64,000 bases of DNA from Trebonia sp963737285 (GTDB taxonomy: Bacteria > Actinomycetota > Actinomycetes > Streptosporangiales > Streptosporangiaceae): assembly GCA_963737285.1 (NCBI GenBank), contig CAVTRT010000002.1:1736001-1800000 (forward strand). Reading direction: 5' to 3'. A program made the translations under genes and the position numbers. The notes beneath the pieces are model-generated. The model made no database searches. It worked only from the letters and a program-made list of their open reading frames with translations, and was not told the origin of the DNA. How positions within the stretch are numbered: the first letter of the stretch is position 1; each line of letters begins with the position of its first letter. Positions 57,270 to 64,000 of this stretch are shown here, in pieces.

Positions 57270-58046
57270 TCAGCGGCTTCGGCCAACACGGCTCGTTATC
57301 TCGGTAAGACCAGCGAGGAACGATGGCTCGCGCAGCGACCATTGCTGCGCCGGGGTCTCCATCGCCAGTACCTCGGCGTGGCTGGCGCCGCTGGCGGCAA
57401 AGCGCAGGGTCGCCGTCAGCTTCTGCACGAACTCCTGATCCAGCGCGTCTAGGCGGCCGGCCAACGCGATGGCCGCGGGCAGCAGCTCGTGGCCTGAGTA
57501 CACGGTCGCGACAAGGCCCCGGGCCAAGGCTGTCTCGGCGTCCCAGACCTCGCTGAACAGGCAGGCCATCGTGGCGTGCTGGGGACCGACAGCACGCGTT
57601 AGCAGCCACGTGTGGCCACCACCAGGGTGCAGGTGCAGGGCCGCGAATCGCGTGTCGAAGCGGGCTGACTCCGATGCCACCCGCAGGTCACAGGCCAGGG
57701 CCAAGTTAAACCCGGCACCGACCGCGGAGCCGTTGACCGCCGCGATCGTCGGGATCGGAGATTCGAGAACCCGCAGAAATCCATCGTAAACCGCTCGGAC
57801 GGGCCTGAAGTCGCCGCCTGCTGCCTGCTCAAGAGTGGACAGTTCCGCACCGGCGCAAAAGGCGGAGCCCGCGCCGGTGAGCACGACGCATCGCACGGAC
57901 GCGTCCTGTTCAAGCGAGTCGAAGGTCGAGGCGATCGCGGCAACCATGGAGGAGGACAGCACATTGCGCCGCTCGGGTGCGTTCAGCGTGACGACGGCGG
58001 TGCCGCCGTGCCGCTCGATGAGAACTTCAGGCTCCGTCATGCTCAT
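57270..58046 (-). CDS. Enoyl-CoA hydratase/isomerase family protein
   Basis: 258 residues from ATG 58046 (or the second ATG, 58040). Crotonase fold: VTLNAPERRNVLSSSMVAA, CAGAELSTLEQA, oxyanion region ALACDLRVASESARF and LHPGGGHTWLLTRAVG. One of the two catalytic Glu positions of true hydratases is not obvious, so isomerase, hydrolase or C-C lyase activity is possible. It is divergent from the thiolase with only 30 bp between starts. Confidence 0.9.
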   Translation of the reverse strand: MSMTEPEVLIERHGGTAVVTLNAPERRNVLSSSMVAAIASTFDSLEQDASVRCVVLTGAGSAFCAGAELSTLEQAAGGDFRPVRAVYDGFLRVLESPIPTIAAVNGSAVGAGFNLALACDLRVASESARFDTRFAALHLHPGGGHTWLLTRAVGPQHATMACLFSEVWDAETALARGLVATVYSGHELLPAAIALAGRLDALDQEFVQKLTATLRFAASGASHAEVLAMETPAQQWSLREPSFLAGLTEITSRVGRSR

Positions 58047-58049
58047 ATA

Positions 58050-58071
58050 CTACCTACTATAGGAGGTAGGT
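58050..58071. promoter_or_regulatory. CTACCTAC operator, site 2
   Basis: CTACCTAC followed by GGTAGGT, the ACCTAC/GTAGGT arms 8 bases apart. It fills the 30-bp gap between two divergent starts and covers the GGAGG ribosome site of the thiolase and the TAGTAGG of the hydratase. Confidence 0.6.
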
Positions 58072-58076
58072 CAATC

Positions 58077-59222
58077 ATGCCTGAGGCACTCATCGTCACC
58101 ACAGTGCGCACCCCCATCGGCCGGGCGGTCAAGGGGAGCTTGCGCGACGTTCGACCCGACGACCTCGTCGCGACCGCGATCAAGGCCGCCGTGGACAGGT
58201 CGGATGTCGATCCTGCGATGTTCACCGATCACGCTCTCGGTACGGCGTACCCGGAGGGAAAGCAGGGCGCCAATCTGGCCCGCCGGGCAAGCCTGCTCGC
58301 GGGGCTCCCGGTCGAGGTTCCGGGCAGCACCGTCAACCGGTTCTGCGCGTCGAGCCTGCAGGCGGTGCGTATCGCCACGCACGCGCTCTGGTCGGGCGAG
58401 GCGGACGCGTACCTCGTTTCCGGCGTCGAATCGATCAGCCAAGTCGGCCGGATCACTAGGGACGAAGACAAGCATCCCGCCTTTGGCGCCGGCCGAGTGG
58501 CCGACGTCTATGTACCGATGGGCATCACGGCCGAGAACGTCGCCGAGCGCTACGGCATCTCACGCGCCGCGATGGACGAGTTCGCGCTGAACAGCCACCG
58601 TAAGGCCATCGCCGCTGTCGACTCGGGCCGGTCGGCCCGCAGCATCGTCGCGGTCCGTCTACCGGACGGCACGATGGTCGACGCGGACGACGGCCCGCGC
58701 CGTGATACCTCCCTCGGTAGGCTCGCGGCCCTGGCTCCGGCGTTCCGCGAGGGAGGACGAGTCACCGCGGGCAACTCCTGTCCGCTCAATGATGGCGCCG
58801 CTGCCGCAGTGATCGTAAGCGACCGACTGGCCGCGCGTAACGGGCTGACCCCCAGAGCGCGGATCGTCGCGACCGCGGTGAGCGGTGTCGACCCGGCGGT
58901 CATGGGCGTCGGACCGATCGAGGCGATCCGCGACGTGCTCACCCGCAGCGGCCTTGGCATCGACGACATTGACGTCATCGAGTTCAACGAGGCGTTCGCA
59001 TCCCAAGTTCTCGCCGTGAGCCAGGCCGTCGGCATCGACGTCGACACGCAGCTCAACCCGGCGGGCGGCGCGATCGCGCTCGGCCACCCGTTCGGGATGA
59101 CGGGCATCCGCCTTTTGTGCAGCCTGATGGACAACCTCGACGACCGTGGCGGCCGACTAGGTTTGGCCACGCTGTGTGTCGGCGGCGGTCAGGGCATGGC
59201 GGTACTGATCGAGCGGCTCTAA
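58077..59222 (+). CDS. Acetyl-CoA acetyltransferase (thiolase)
   Basis: 381 residues from ATG 58077, GGAGG about ten bases upstream. Thiolase active-site residues: Cys in VNRFCASSLQ, His in GGAIALGHPFGMTG and Cys in TLCVGGGQGM; NEAFASQ is also present. It performs thiolytic cleavage of a 3-oxoacyl-CoA, the last step of a beta-oxidation-like route. Confidence 0.95.
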   Translation: MPEALIVTTVRTPIGRAVKGSLRDVRPDDLVATAIKAAVDRSDVDPAMFTDHALGTAYPEGKQGANLARRASLLAGLPVEVPGSTVNRFCASSLQAVRIATHALWSGEADAYLVSGVESISQVGRITRDEDKHPAFGAGRVADVYVPMGITAENVAERYGISRAAMDEFALNSHRKAIAAVDSGRSARSIVAVRLPDGTMVDADDGPRRDTSLGRLAALAPAFREGGRVTAGNSCPLNDGAAAAVIVSDRLAARNGLTPRARIVATAVSGVDPAVMGVGPIEAIRDVLTRSGLGIDDIDVIEFNEAFASQVLAVSQAVGIDVDTQLNPAGGAIALGHPFGMTGIRLLCSLMDNLDDRGGRLGLATLCVGGGQGMAVLIERL

Positions 59223-59226
59223 TGCG

Positions 59227-60003
59227 TCAGGTCGTGGCGGCGTAACCGCCGTCGATCACGACGACCTCGCCGGTGACGAACGGGTGAGACGTGGCTAGGG
59301 CGAAGATGCTCTCGGCGACGTCCTCAAGCGTGACGTTGCGGCTCAGTGGCGTGTGCTGGGCCCGGCGCTGCATCAGCCGGTCGTAGTTGTCGCCAAGCGT
59401 GCGTTCCATCCATTCGCCTGCGATCCACCCGGGCGCGACGGCATTGACGCGAACCTCGGGGGCCATCACGGCGGCCAGGGTCCTGGTCAGGTTCACGACG
59501 GCCGCTTTGCTCGCCGCGTACACCAGAGGCTGGGGACCTGGTCGCAGGCCGACGATGCTGGCGACGTTGACGATCGAGCCGCCGGCGCGGCGTAGAGCAG
59601 GCGCGCTCGCGCGGACGACCTGCACGAGCCCGCGCACGTTGGTCGCCATGACCCGGTCCCAGTCGTCAAGGTCGATGGCGTCGAGGTCCCGCGGCGGGGT
59701 CTCGCTCGTGGTCCCGGCATTGTTGACCAGGACGTCGAGCGTCCCGGTCCGGGCGGTGACGTAGGCTAGGAGGTCACGTACGGCTGTATCGTCGGCCACG
59801 TCGGCGCATGCGACCTGGTGCTCTCCGCCGAGTTCCATCAGCTCGGACAGGGTCTGCTCGGCCCGCTCTTTCGAGCGGCTGTAGTTGATCGTGACGTTGA
59901 ATCCGGCGCGGGCGAGCCGCAGCGCGGCGGCACGCCCGATCCCAGATGCTGAACCGGTAACCAACGCGTTAGGAGCGGTGCCGGACCGAGCGGTAGATTC
60001 CAT
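59227..60003 (-). CDS. Short-chain dehydrogenase/reductase
   Basis: 258 residues from ATG 60003 (GAGGAG upstream). Classical SDR: TGSASGIGRAAA, VLVNNAGT, Ser in IVNVASIVG, YAASK and PGWIAGEWM. NAD(P)-dependent oxidation of a hydroxy group, perhaps a 3-hydroxyacyl-CoA or a cyclic alcohol intermediate. Converges on the thiolase (4 bases); 30 bp downstream of the amidohydrolase. Confidence 0.93.
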   Translation of the reverse strand: MESTARSGTAPNALVTGSASGIGRAAALRLARAGFNVTINYSRSKERAEQTLSELMELGGEHQVACADVADDTAVRDLLAYVTARTGTLDVLVNNAGTTSETPPRDLDAIDLDDWDRVMATNVRGLVQVVRASAPALRRAGGSIVNVASIVGLRPGPQPLVYAASKAAVVNLTRTLAAVMAPEVRVNAVAPGWIAGEWMERTLGDNYDRLMQRRAQHTPLSRNVTLEDVAESIFALATSHPFVTGEVVVIDGGYAATT

Positions 60004-60033
60004 GACTGCGGTTCTCCTCGACGATGGTGGTTG

Positions 60034-60876
60034 CTACAGGTTGAGCAAGCGCTCGGCGTTGGCGTGGAAGACCTTGTGCATCACATCGTCGCTGAACCCA
60101 AGTTCGTCCCACTCTCGCAGCAACCGCGGTAGCGGAATGCTGGGATGGTCCGTGCCGAACATGATCTTGTCCTGCAGCCGTGACCGGATGTCGGTCCGCA
60201 GCTGCGGCGGGAAGTACTTCGGGGCCCACCCAGACAGCTCCCAGAACACGTTGCCCTTGTGCAGCGCCACTGCGGTCATCTCGTCGATCCAAGGATATCC
60301 GGGGTGCGCGGCGATGATCGTGAGATCAGGCAGTTGGGAAGCGAGATCGTCCACGGCCATCGGATGTGCGTGACTGATGCGTCAGCCCATGCCACCGGGC
60401 AACCCGGCACCCATGCCGGTGGTCCCGACGTCAATCATCACTGGAAGGCCGAGTTCACTGATGCGTTCGAACAAAGGGCGGTGCTGCGGTTCGTCGACTC
60501 TGAAGTGGCCCATGATCGGATGGAAGTGGAATCCTATGACGCCGTGCTCGATGGCTGCCCGTTCGGCCTCGATGATGGCGTCCTCCCCGGCCAGGGGGTC
60601 AACGGCGCCCCAGGCTCCGATGAATACGTCCGGATGGCGGTCCCGCATCGCGGCGACCGATTCGCTGCCGCACGGCGGCGCCCCGGTCAGCGACTTGATG
60701 TCAAAGGCGACCAGCACCGCCTGCAAGCCTGCGTCCTTGATGCCAGCTACGACGTCTTCCTCTGCACGTCCTGCCCACGGCTTCTTCCAGTACCTTGCGA
60801 GCCCCTCGGCATACGGGCCCTGGGAGCGGACCCACTCCGCGGTGCCGGGGTAGCAGTGCAGATCGATACGGCGCAT
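60034..60876 (-). pseudogene. Amidohydrolase-2 family protein with an in-frame TGA
   Basis: Both halves are in the same frame, separated by TGA 60384-60382: ...GLPGGMG-stop-RISHAHPMAVDDLA.... Part one, from ATG 60876: MRRIDLHCYPGTAEW, IGFHFHPIMGHF. Part two: IIAAHPGYPWIDEM, NVFWELSGWAPKYFPPQL, KIMFGTDHPSIP. Homologues are 280-residue decarboxylases/hydrolases acting on aromatic or muconate-type acids. The start motif DxHxH is DLHCY, so the second His is Tyr. The stop is a single codon (one base from CGA, GGA or TGG). Confidence 0.88.
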
Positions 60877-60935
60877 ACCAGTTACCTCGCGAAATGATCG
60901 GGTCTAGGCCGGCGGTGACCGCCGACTGTGCTAGC

Positions 60936-60955
60936 CTACCTACCTTGGTAGGTAG
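60936..60955. promoter_or_regulatory. CTACCTAC operator, site 3 (perfect palindrome)
   Basis: CTACCTACC-TT-GGTAGGTAG, perfect 9-bp arms, between the divergent amidohydrolase and FAH genes, 22 bases before the FAH start. The strongest of the three sites. Confidence 0.75.
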
Positions 60956-60977
60956 TACGCTACCATCACCCTAGACG

Positions 60978-61916
60978 ATGGAGGTCAAGTTGCATAACTT
61001 CCGCCAGGACGGCGACCGGTGGGCCGTCGTGACCGTGGCCGTTCCCGGTCCCGTGGGTACACAGGTCGGCGTCCAGAGGCTGGGTTCGACTGCGGTACGG
61101 GTTCCGCCCTACCTGCAGGGCTTTGCCAGTGTCTGCGATGTCGTCGACCATTGGGACGCCGTGGGCGATCTGCTGCGCACGCAGGATCCCGACGACGGCG
61201 AGTTGCTTACCGACGCGCGTGTGCGACTGCCGCTGACCTATCCGCGAAAGGTGCTGTGCTCTGGCCCGAACTTCCGCGATCACCTGGCCGAAATGGGTGA
61301 AACCAGTTTCGGCGACACATGGCGCGGCTACTTCTTCTTCAAGCCCCCGACGACGAGCCTGGTCGGACCGGCGGACCCGGTGCTCGTCGGCGCGACATAT
61401 CGCGACGACCGTGTCGACTGGGAGGGTGAACTGGCGGCGGTGATTGGCCGCGGCGGTCGTGATATAGCGCCGGAGGACGCGCTCGGCCACGTTGCGGGCT
61501 ACATGGTCGGCAATGACATCTCGCTGCGCGGACCGCATCGTCGCGACACCCCGGCAGCGCCGTTCGTCTGGGACTGGGTCGCCTCGAAGGCGGCAGACAA
61601 GTCACTTCCCATCGGGCCCGGTCTCGTCCCAGCCTGGCAGGTGCCAGACCCGCAGCAGCTGCGGATCCGGACCTGGGTGAACGGAGAGCTGAAGCAGGAC
61701 GGCAATACCGCGAACATGGTTCTTGACGTAGCCACCCTGGTCGCGCACGCGAGCGCGCTGGTGACGCTCGAGCCCGGCGACGTCATCTTGACCGGCACGC
61801 CCGCCGGCACGGGGGCGGCTCGCGGCACGTTCTTGAACCCCGGCGACGTCGTCGACGTCGAGATCGACGGGGTCGGAAGGCTGCATAATTCGATCCAGCA
61901 ACGCATGGGGTCCTGA
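60978..61916 (+). CDS. Fumarylacetoacetate hydrolase (FAH) family protein
   Basis: 312 residues from ATG 60978; TTG 60990, with GGAGG five bases upstream, is a serious alternative start. FAH-fold motifs: KVLCSGPNFRDHLAEMG, FFKPPTTSLVGP, DWEGELAAVIGRGGRDI (metal Glu/Asp), GYMVGNDISLRG and ILTGTPAGTG. Family reactions are C-C hydrolysis, decarboxylation or hydration of oxo-acids after ring cleavage. It starts the plus-strand part of the operon with the dioxygenase. Confidence 0.93.
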   Translation: MEVKLHNFRQDGDRWAVVTVAVPGPVGTQVGVQRLGSTAVRVPPYLQGFASVCDVVDHWDAVGDLLRTQDPDDGELLTDARVRLPLTYPRKVLCSGPNFRDHLAEMGETSFGDTWRGYFFFKPPTTSLVGPADPVLVGATYRDDRVDWEGELAAVIGRGGRDIAPEDALGHVAGYMVGNDISLRGPHRRDTPAAPFVWDWVASKAADKSLPIGPGLVPAWQVPDPQQLRIRTWVNGELKQDGNTANMVLDVATLVAHASALVTLEPGDVILTGTPAGTGAARGTFLNPGDVVDVEIDGVGRLHNSIQQRMGS

Positions 61917-61921
61917 TCGTC

Positions 61922-63862
61922 ATGACCGGCATTACTCATCTACGCAGCATCACCATCTCCGCCGAAGATCCTTCCTCGTTGCTTCCGTTCTACGAGCAGA
62001 CGTGGGGGCTGGAGCGGGTGGCGGGAACCGATGCGGGCACCATCATGCTCCGAGCACGCGGCGCCGAGCACCACGTCCTCAGCCTGGCCCCGGGACCTGG
62101 CCACGCACTGGAGCAGATTGCCCTGGGCGCCGAGTCACCGGCCGCGGTGGACGCGATGGCGGAACGACTGCGTGCCGGCGGCCTAGTGCTCGAGCAGGAG
62201 CCAGGGCCAGTCAGCGAGCCTGGTGGCGGCTACGCGCTCGTCGTGCGTGACCCGGAAGGACGACGGATCGAGATCAGCGCGGGGGTCGCGGCCCATGACG
62301 GCCCTAGCAGCCGTGAGTTCGGGCCGGATCGTTTGAGCCACATCGTGCTCAACTCGGTCGATGTTCCCGCGTCGAAACAGTTCTTTACTGAAATCCTCGG
62401 CTTCCGGATCTCCGACTGGTACGAGAACGACCAGATGGTGTTCCTCAGCTGCAACGAGAAGCACCATTGCGTCGTCCTCGCCGAGGGCCGCTGGACCTCA
62501 CTGAATCATGTCGCATTCGAGGTCAGTTCCGCCGACGAAGTGATGCGCGCGCTCGGCAGGATGCGCAAAGCTGGCATCGACACGGTTTGGGGCCCCGGCA
62601 GGCATGGCCCGGGGGGCAACGTATTCTGCTACTTCGTCGACCCCGTCGGCAACGTCATCGAGTACACCGCAGAGTTGCTGATCCTCGACGGGAATTGGCA
62701 GCCGCACGCGTGGGAACGCAGCCAGGAAAACGCCGACGTCTGGGGAACGAGCGGCGGATTGCAGCCCGGCCGTCATAGCCGCGATGTCAAACCCTCCCGC
62801 GACGGAGCAGACGTCGTGAAGGCCTTCGTGATCACCGAGTTCGGTGGACCAGACGTGTTGCACCTCGCGGAAGTTCCCACTCCCGAGCCCACGGCGGGTG
62901 AGGTGCGCATCCGGGTGCAGGCGATCGCGGTGGCGCGCACGAAGGACGTGGCCACGCGCGCCGGTCGCCCTCCGTTCGCGCACCTGGTCAAGACCTTTCC
63001 GCACGTACTCGGCACCGAGCACGCGGGCGTGGTCGACGCCGTCGGCCCAGGTGTCGACGGCGCGCTCATCGGCAGCCGGGTCGCGGTCTCGGCGGTATTG
63101 TCCTGCGGTTCATGTCCGGCGTGCCAGCAAGGCCGCGAGGAAGCGTGCCAACACTTCGCGCTCGTCGGAATCGACCGTCCCGGCAGCTACGCCGAATACA
63201 CCGTCGTGCCGGTGGCCAACATCCAGATCCTGCCTGACGATGTGACCGCGGTCGACGCAGCGGCCGTCGCGGCGAACGGCCCAGTCGCCCGTGCGCAACT
63301 TGACGCGGGTCTGGTCGAAGCCGGAAGCACGGTGCTGGTGATCGGCGCTGGCGGGTCACTGGGCTCGACGGCCGCGGCGTTGGCGGCACGGCGAGGCGCG
63401 CGGGTCATCGGCATCGACCAGCTCTCGCGGCATCCGGGATGCCTGGACGGCCTGCCCATCGTCGCAGCTCTGGACGGCAACGCCGAAGACCTAACGGGCC
63501 AGGTGCGCTCCGCAGCCGGCGACCACGGCCTCGACTGCGTGATCGACAACCTCGGGATCGCATCGCTATGGGAAGCTTACCGGCCAGCCCTTGCTGACAT
63601 GGGACGGATCGTGATATCGGGAGCTACCAGCCATGAGCCCCTCCCGATGCGCATGCTGCCGTTCTATCTGCACAATCAGTCGCTGATCGGCGTCCGCACC
63701 GGCAACAGGCATCAGATAGCGGCGATGTGGCGAGACGTGCGGGAGGGCTTCCGCCCGCCAGCCACCCACGTGCACCGGATGGGATGGTTCGACGTGGCCA
63801 CCGCTCACGCCCTCGTCGAGGCCGGTACCGCGTGCGGACAAAGCGTGTTGGAAATCCTCTAA
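61922..63862 (+). CDS. Continuous frame: extradiol-type VOC dioxygenase plus zinc alcohol dehydrogenase
   Basis: 646 codons from ATG 61922, five bases after the FAH stop. Residues 1-298: two VOC modules; the second holds the extradiol triad His (LSHIVLNSV), His (LNHVAFEVS) and Glu (VIEYTAEL), so a metal-dependent ring-cleaving dioxygenase is likely. Residues 299-646: medium-chain dehydrogenase, VKAFVITEFGGPDV, structural zinc CGSCPACQQGREEAC and Rossmann loop IGAGGSLGSTAAAL. The join is probably not a true fusion: GTG 62816 has its own ribosome site, and a one-base shift in the VOC tail would give SPAVIAAMSNPP and a stop overlapping that GTG. Confidence 0.85.
   Translation: MTGITHLRSITISAEDPSSLLPFYEQTWGLERVAGTDAGTIMLRARGAEHHVLSLAPGPGHALEQIALGAESPAAVDAMAERLRAGGLVLEQEPGPVSEPGGGYALVVRDPEGRRIEISAGVAAHDGPSSREFGPDRLSHIVLNSVDVPASKQFFTEILGFRISDWYENDQMVFLSCNEKHHCVVLAEGRWTSLNHVAFEVSSADEVMRALGRMRKAGIDTVWGPGRHGPGGNVFCYFVDPVGNVIEYTAELLILDGNWQPHAWERSQENADVWGTSGGLQPGRHSRDVKPSRDGADVVKAFVITEFGGPDVLHLAEVPTPEPTAGEVRIRVQAIAVARTKDVATRAGRPPFAHLVKTFPHVLGTEHAGVVDAVGPGVDGALIGSRVAVSAVLSCGSCPACQQGREEACQHFALVGIDRPGSYAEYTVVPVANIQILPDDVTAVDAAAVAANGPVARAQLDAGLVEAGSTVLVIGAGGSLGSTAAALAARRGARVIGIDQLSRHPGCLDGLPIVAALDGNAEDLTGQVRSAAGDHGLDCVIDNLGIASLWEAYRPALADMGRIVISGATSHEPLPMRMLPFYLHNQSLIGVRTGNRHQIAAMWRDVREGFRPPATHVHRMGWFDVATAHALVEAGTACGQSVLEIL
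62816..63862 (+). other. Likely separate start of the alcohol dehydrogenase gene
   Basis: GTG 62816-62818 with GGAG eight bases upstream begins a complete 348-residue zinc-type quinone oxidoreductase/alcohol dehydrogenase. The sequence GTGA would give a 4-base overlap with a VOC stop in the adjacent frame, the usual operon join. Role by context: oxidation or reduction of an aldehyde/alcohol or enone intermediate. Confidence 0.65.
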
Positions 63863-64000
63863 CTGGGCGTCCGGGCCTCCCACGCCCGATCGTCTGCACT
63901 CGCGTCAGAAAGGCTTCCCTGCCAGGAACGACAAGGTCGCGAGACAAGCAAGGCTGCCGACACTAACGTGGCTTCCCCGGCTGGCATCCGCCCCATATGG
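63863..64000. other. Right edge, no gene start recognised
   Basis: 138 bases after the dehydrogenase stop. I see no terminator or ribosome site with a clear following start before the window ends. Confidence 0.5.

Noticed and set aside
60382..60384. Selenocysteine insertion at the internal TGA
   Set aside because: No recognised SECIS-like hairpin just after it and no catalytic Cys expected there; base error or nonsense mutation is simpler.
54597..63862. Siderophore or natural-product cluster
   Set aside because: The DHB-ligase-like gene suggests it, but no carrier protein, NRPS or PKS module is present; the neighbours are catabolic.

Overview
The window is a GC-rich actinobacterial chromosome segment. 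Start codons are often GTG or TTG, and the genes include an AdnA/AdnB helicase-nuclease pair, Ku, MoeZ, DUF3107, DUF3099, a mycosin-type subtilase, an NdgR-type IclR regulator and a split PntAA/PntAB/PntB transhydrogenase. Several blocks follow gene neighbourhoods I remember from Mycobacterium and Streptomyces (adnB-adnA ... moeZ ... TetR-DUF3107-rhlE; leuC-leuD-hup-ddl; mrp-tatB). A secreted G1 glutamic peptidase and the large catabolic region would suit a soil, possibly acid-tolerant, filamentous actinomycete. The sequence does not fix the genus.

Layout. 1-9.8 kb, all minus strand: adnB (cut by the window edge), adnA, a DUF222/HNH nuclease, an alkyltransferase-like protein, a mycosin and its membrane partner. 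9.9-13.4 kb is disturbed: a broken WYL regulator beside a VOC gene, and a frameshifted IS110-type transposase with a structured non-coding flank. 13.7-31 kb holds housekeeping and repair genes: methyltransferase, manA, moeZ, Ku, TetR-DUF3107-DEAD-box helicase, RecB-like nuclease, MBL and PHP hydrolases, a CitE-like lyase and efeOB. 31-47 kb: secreted phosphoesterase, mrp, tatB, ddl, hup, leuDC with the divergent regulator, pntAA-pntAB-pntB, psuG, a TrpB2-like enzyme and DAHP synthase. 47.7-64 kb is accessory metabolism: the G1 peptidase; a minus-strand operon of aldolase, NitT/TauT-type ABC importer and FMN-dependent 2-hydroxyacid oxidase; then a catabolic cluster of acyl/aryl-AMP ligase, TrmB regulator, enoyl-CoA hydratase, thiolase, SDR, amidohydrolase, FAH hydrolase, extradiol-type VOC dioxygenase and zinc alcohol dehydrogenase.

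The catabolic cluster looks co-regulated. A CTACCTAC-containing (near-)palindrome lies at three of its promoters, and a TrmB-type regulator sits among the genes. The enzymes suggest activation, ring cleavage and beta-oxidation-like breakdown of an aromatic or cyclic acid; the substrate cannot be read from sequence.

A strong caution: at least nine genes, including pntA and pntB, are split by single-nucleotide frame changes, and one more carries an in-frame stop. Eight of the nine clear frame breaks are net -1 and three lie at G runs. This looks more like residual long-read assembly error than gene decay. I annotate these as whole genes and mark the break. Other notable items are an 85-bp inverted-repeat element present twice, each time supplying the stop codon of the adjoining gene, and a possible bridge-RNA-like structure upstream of the IS110 transposase.
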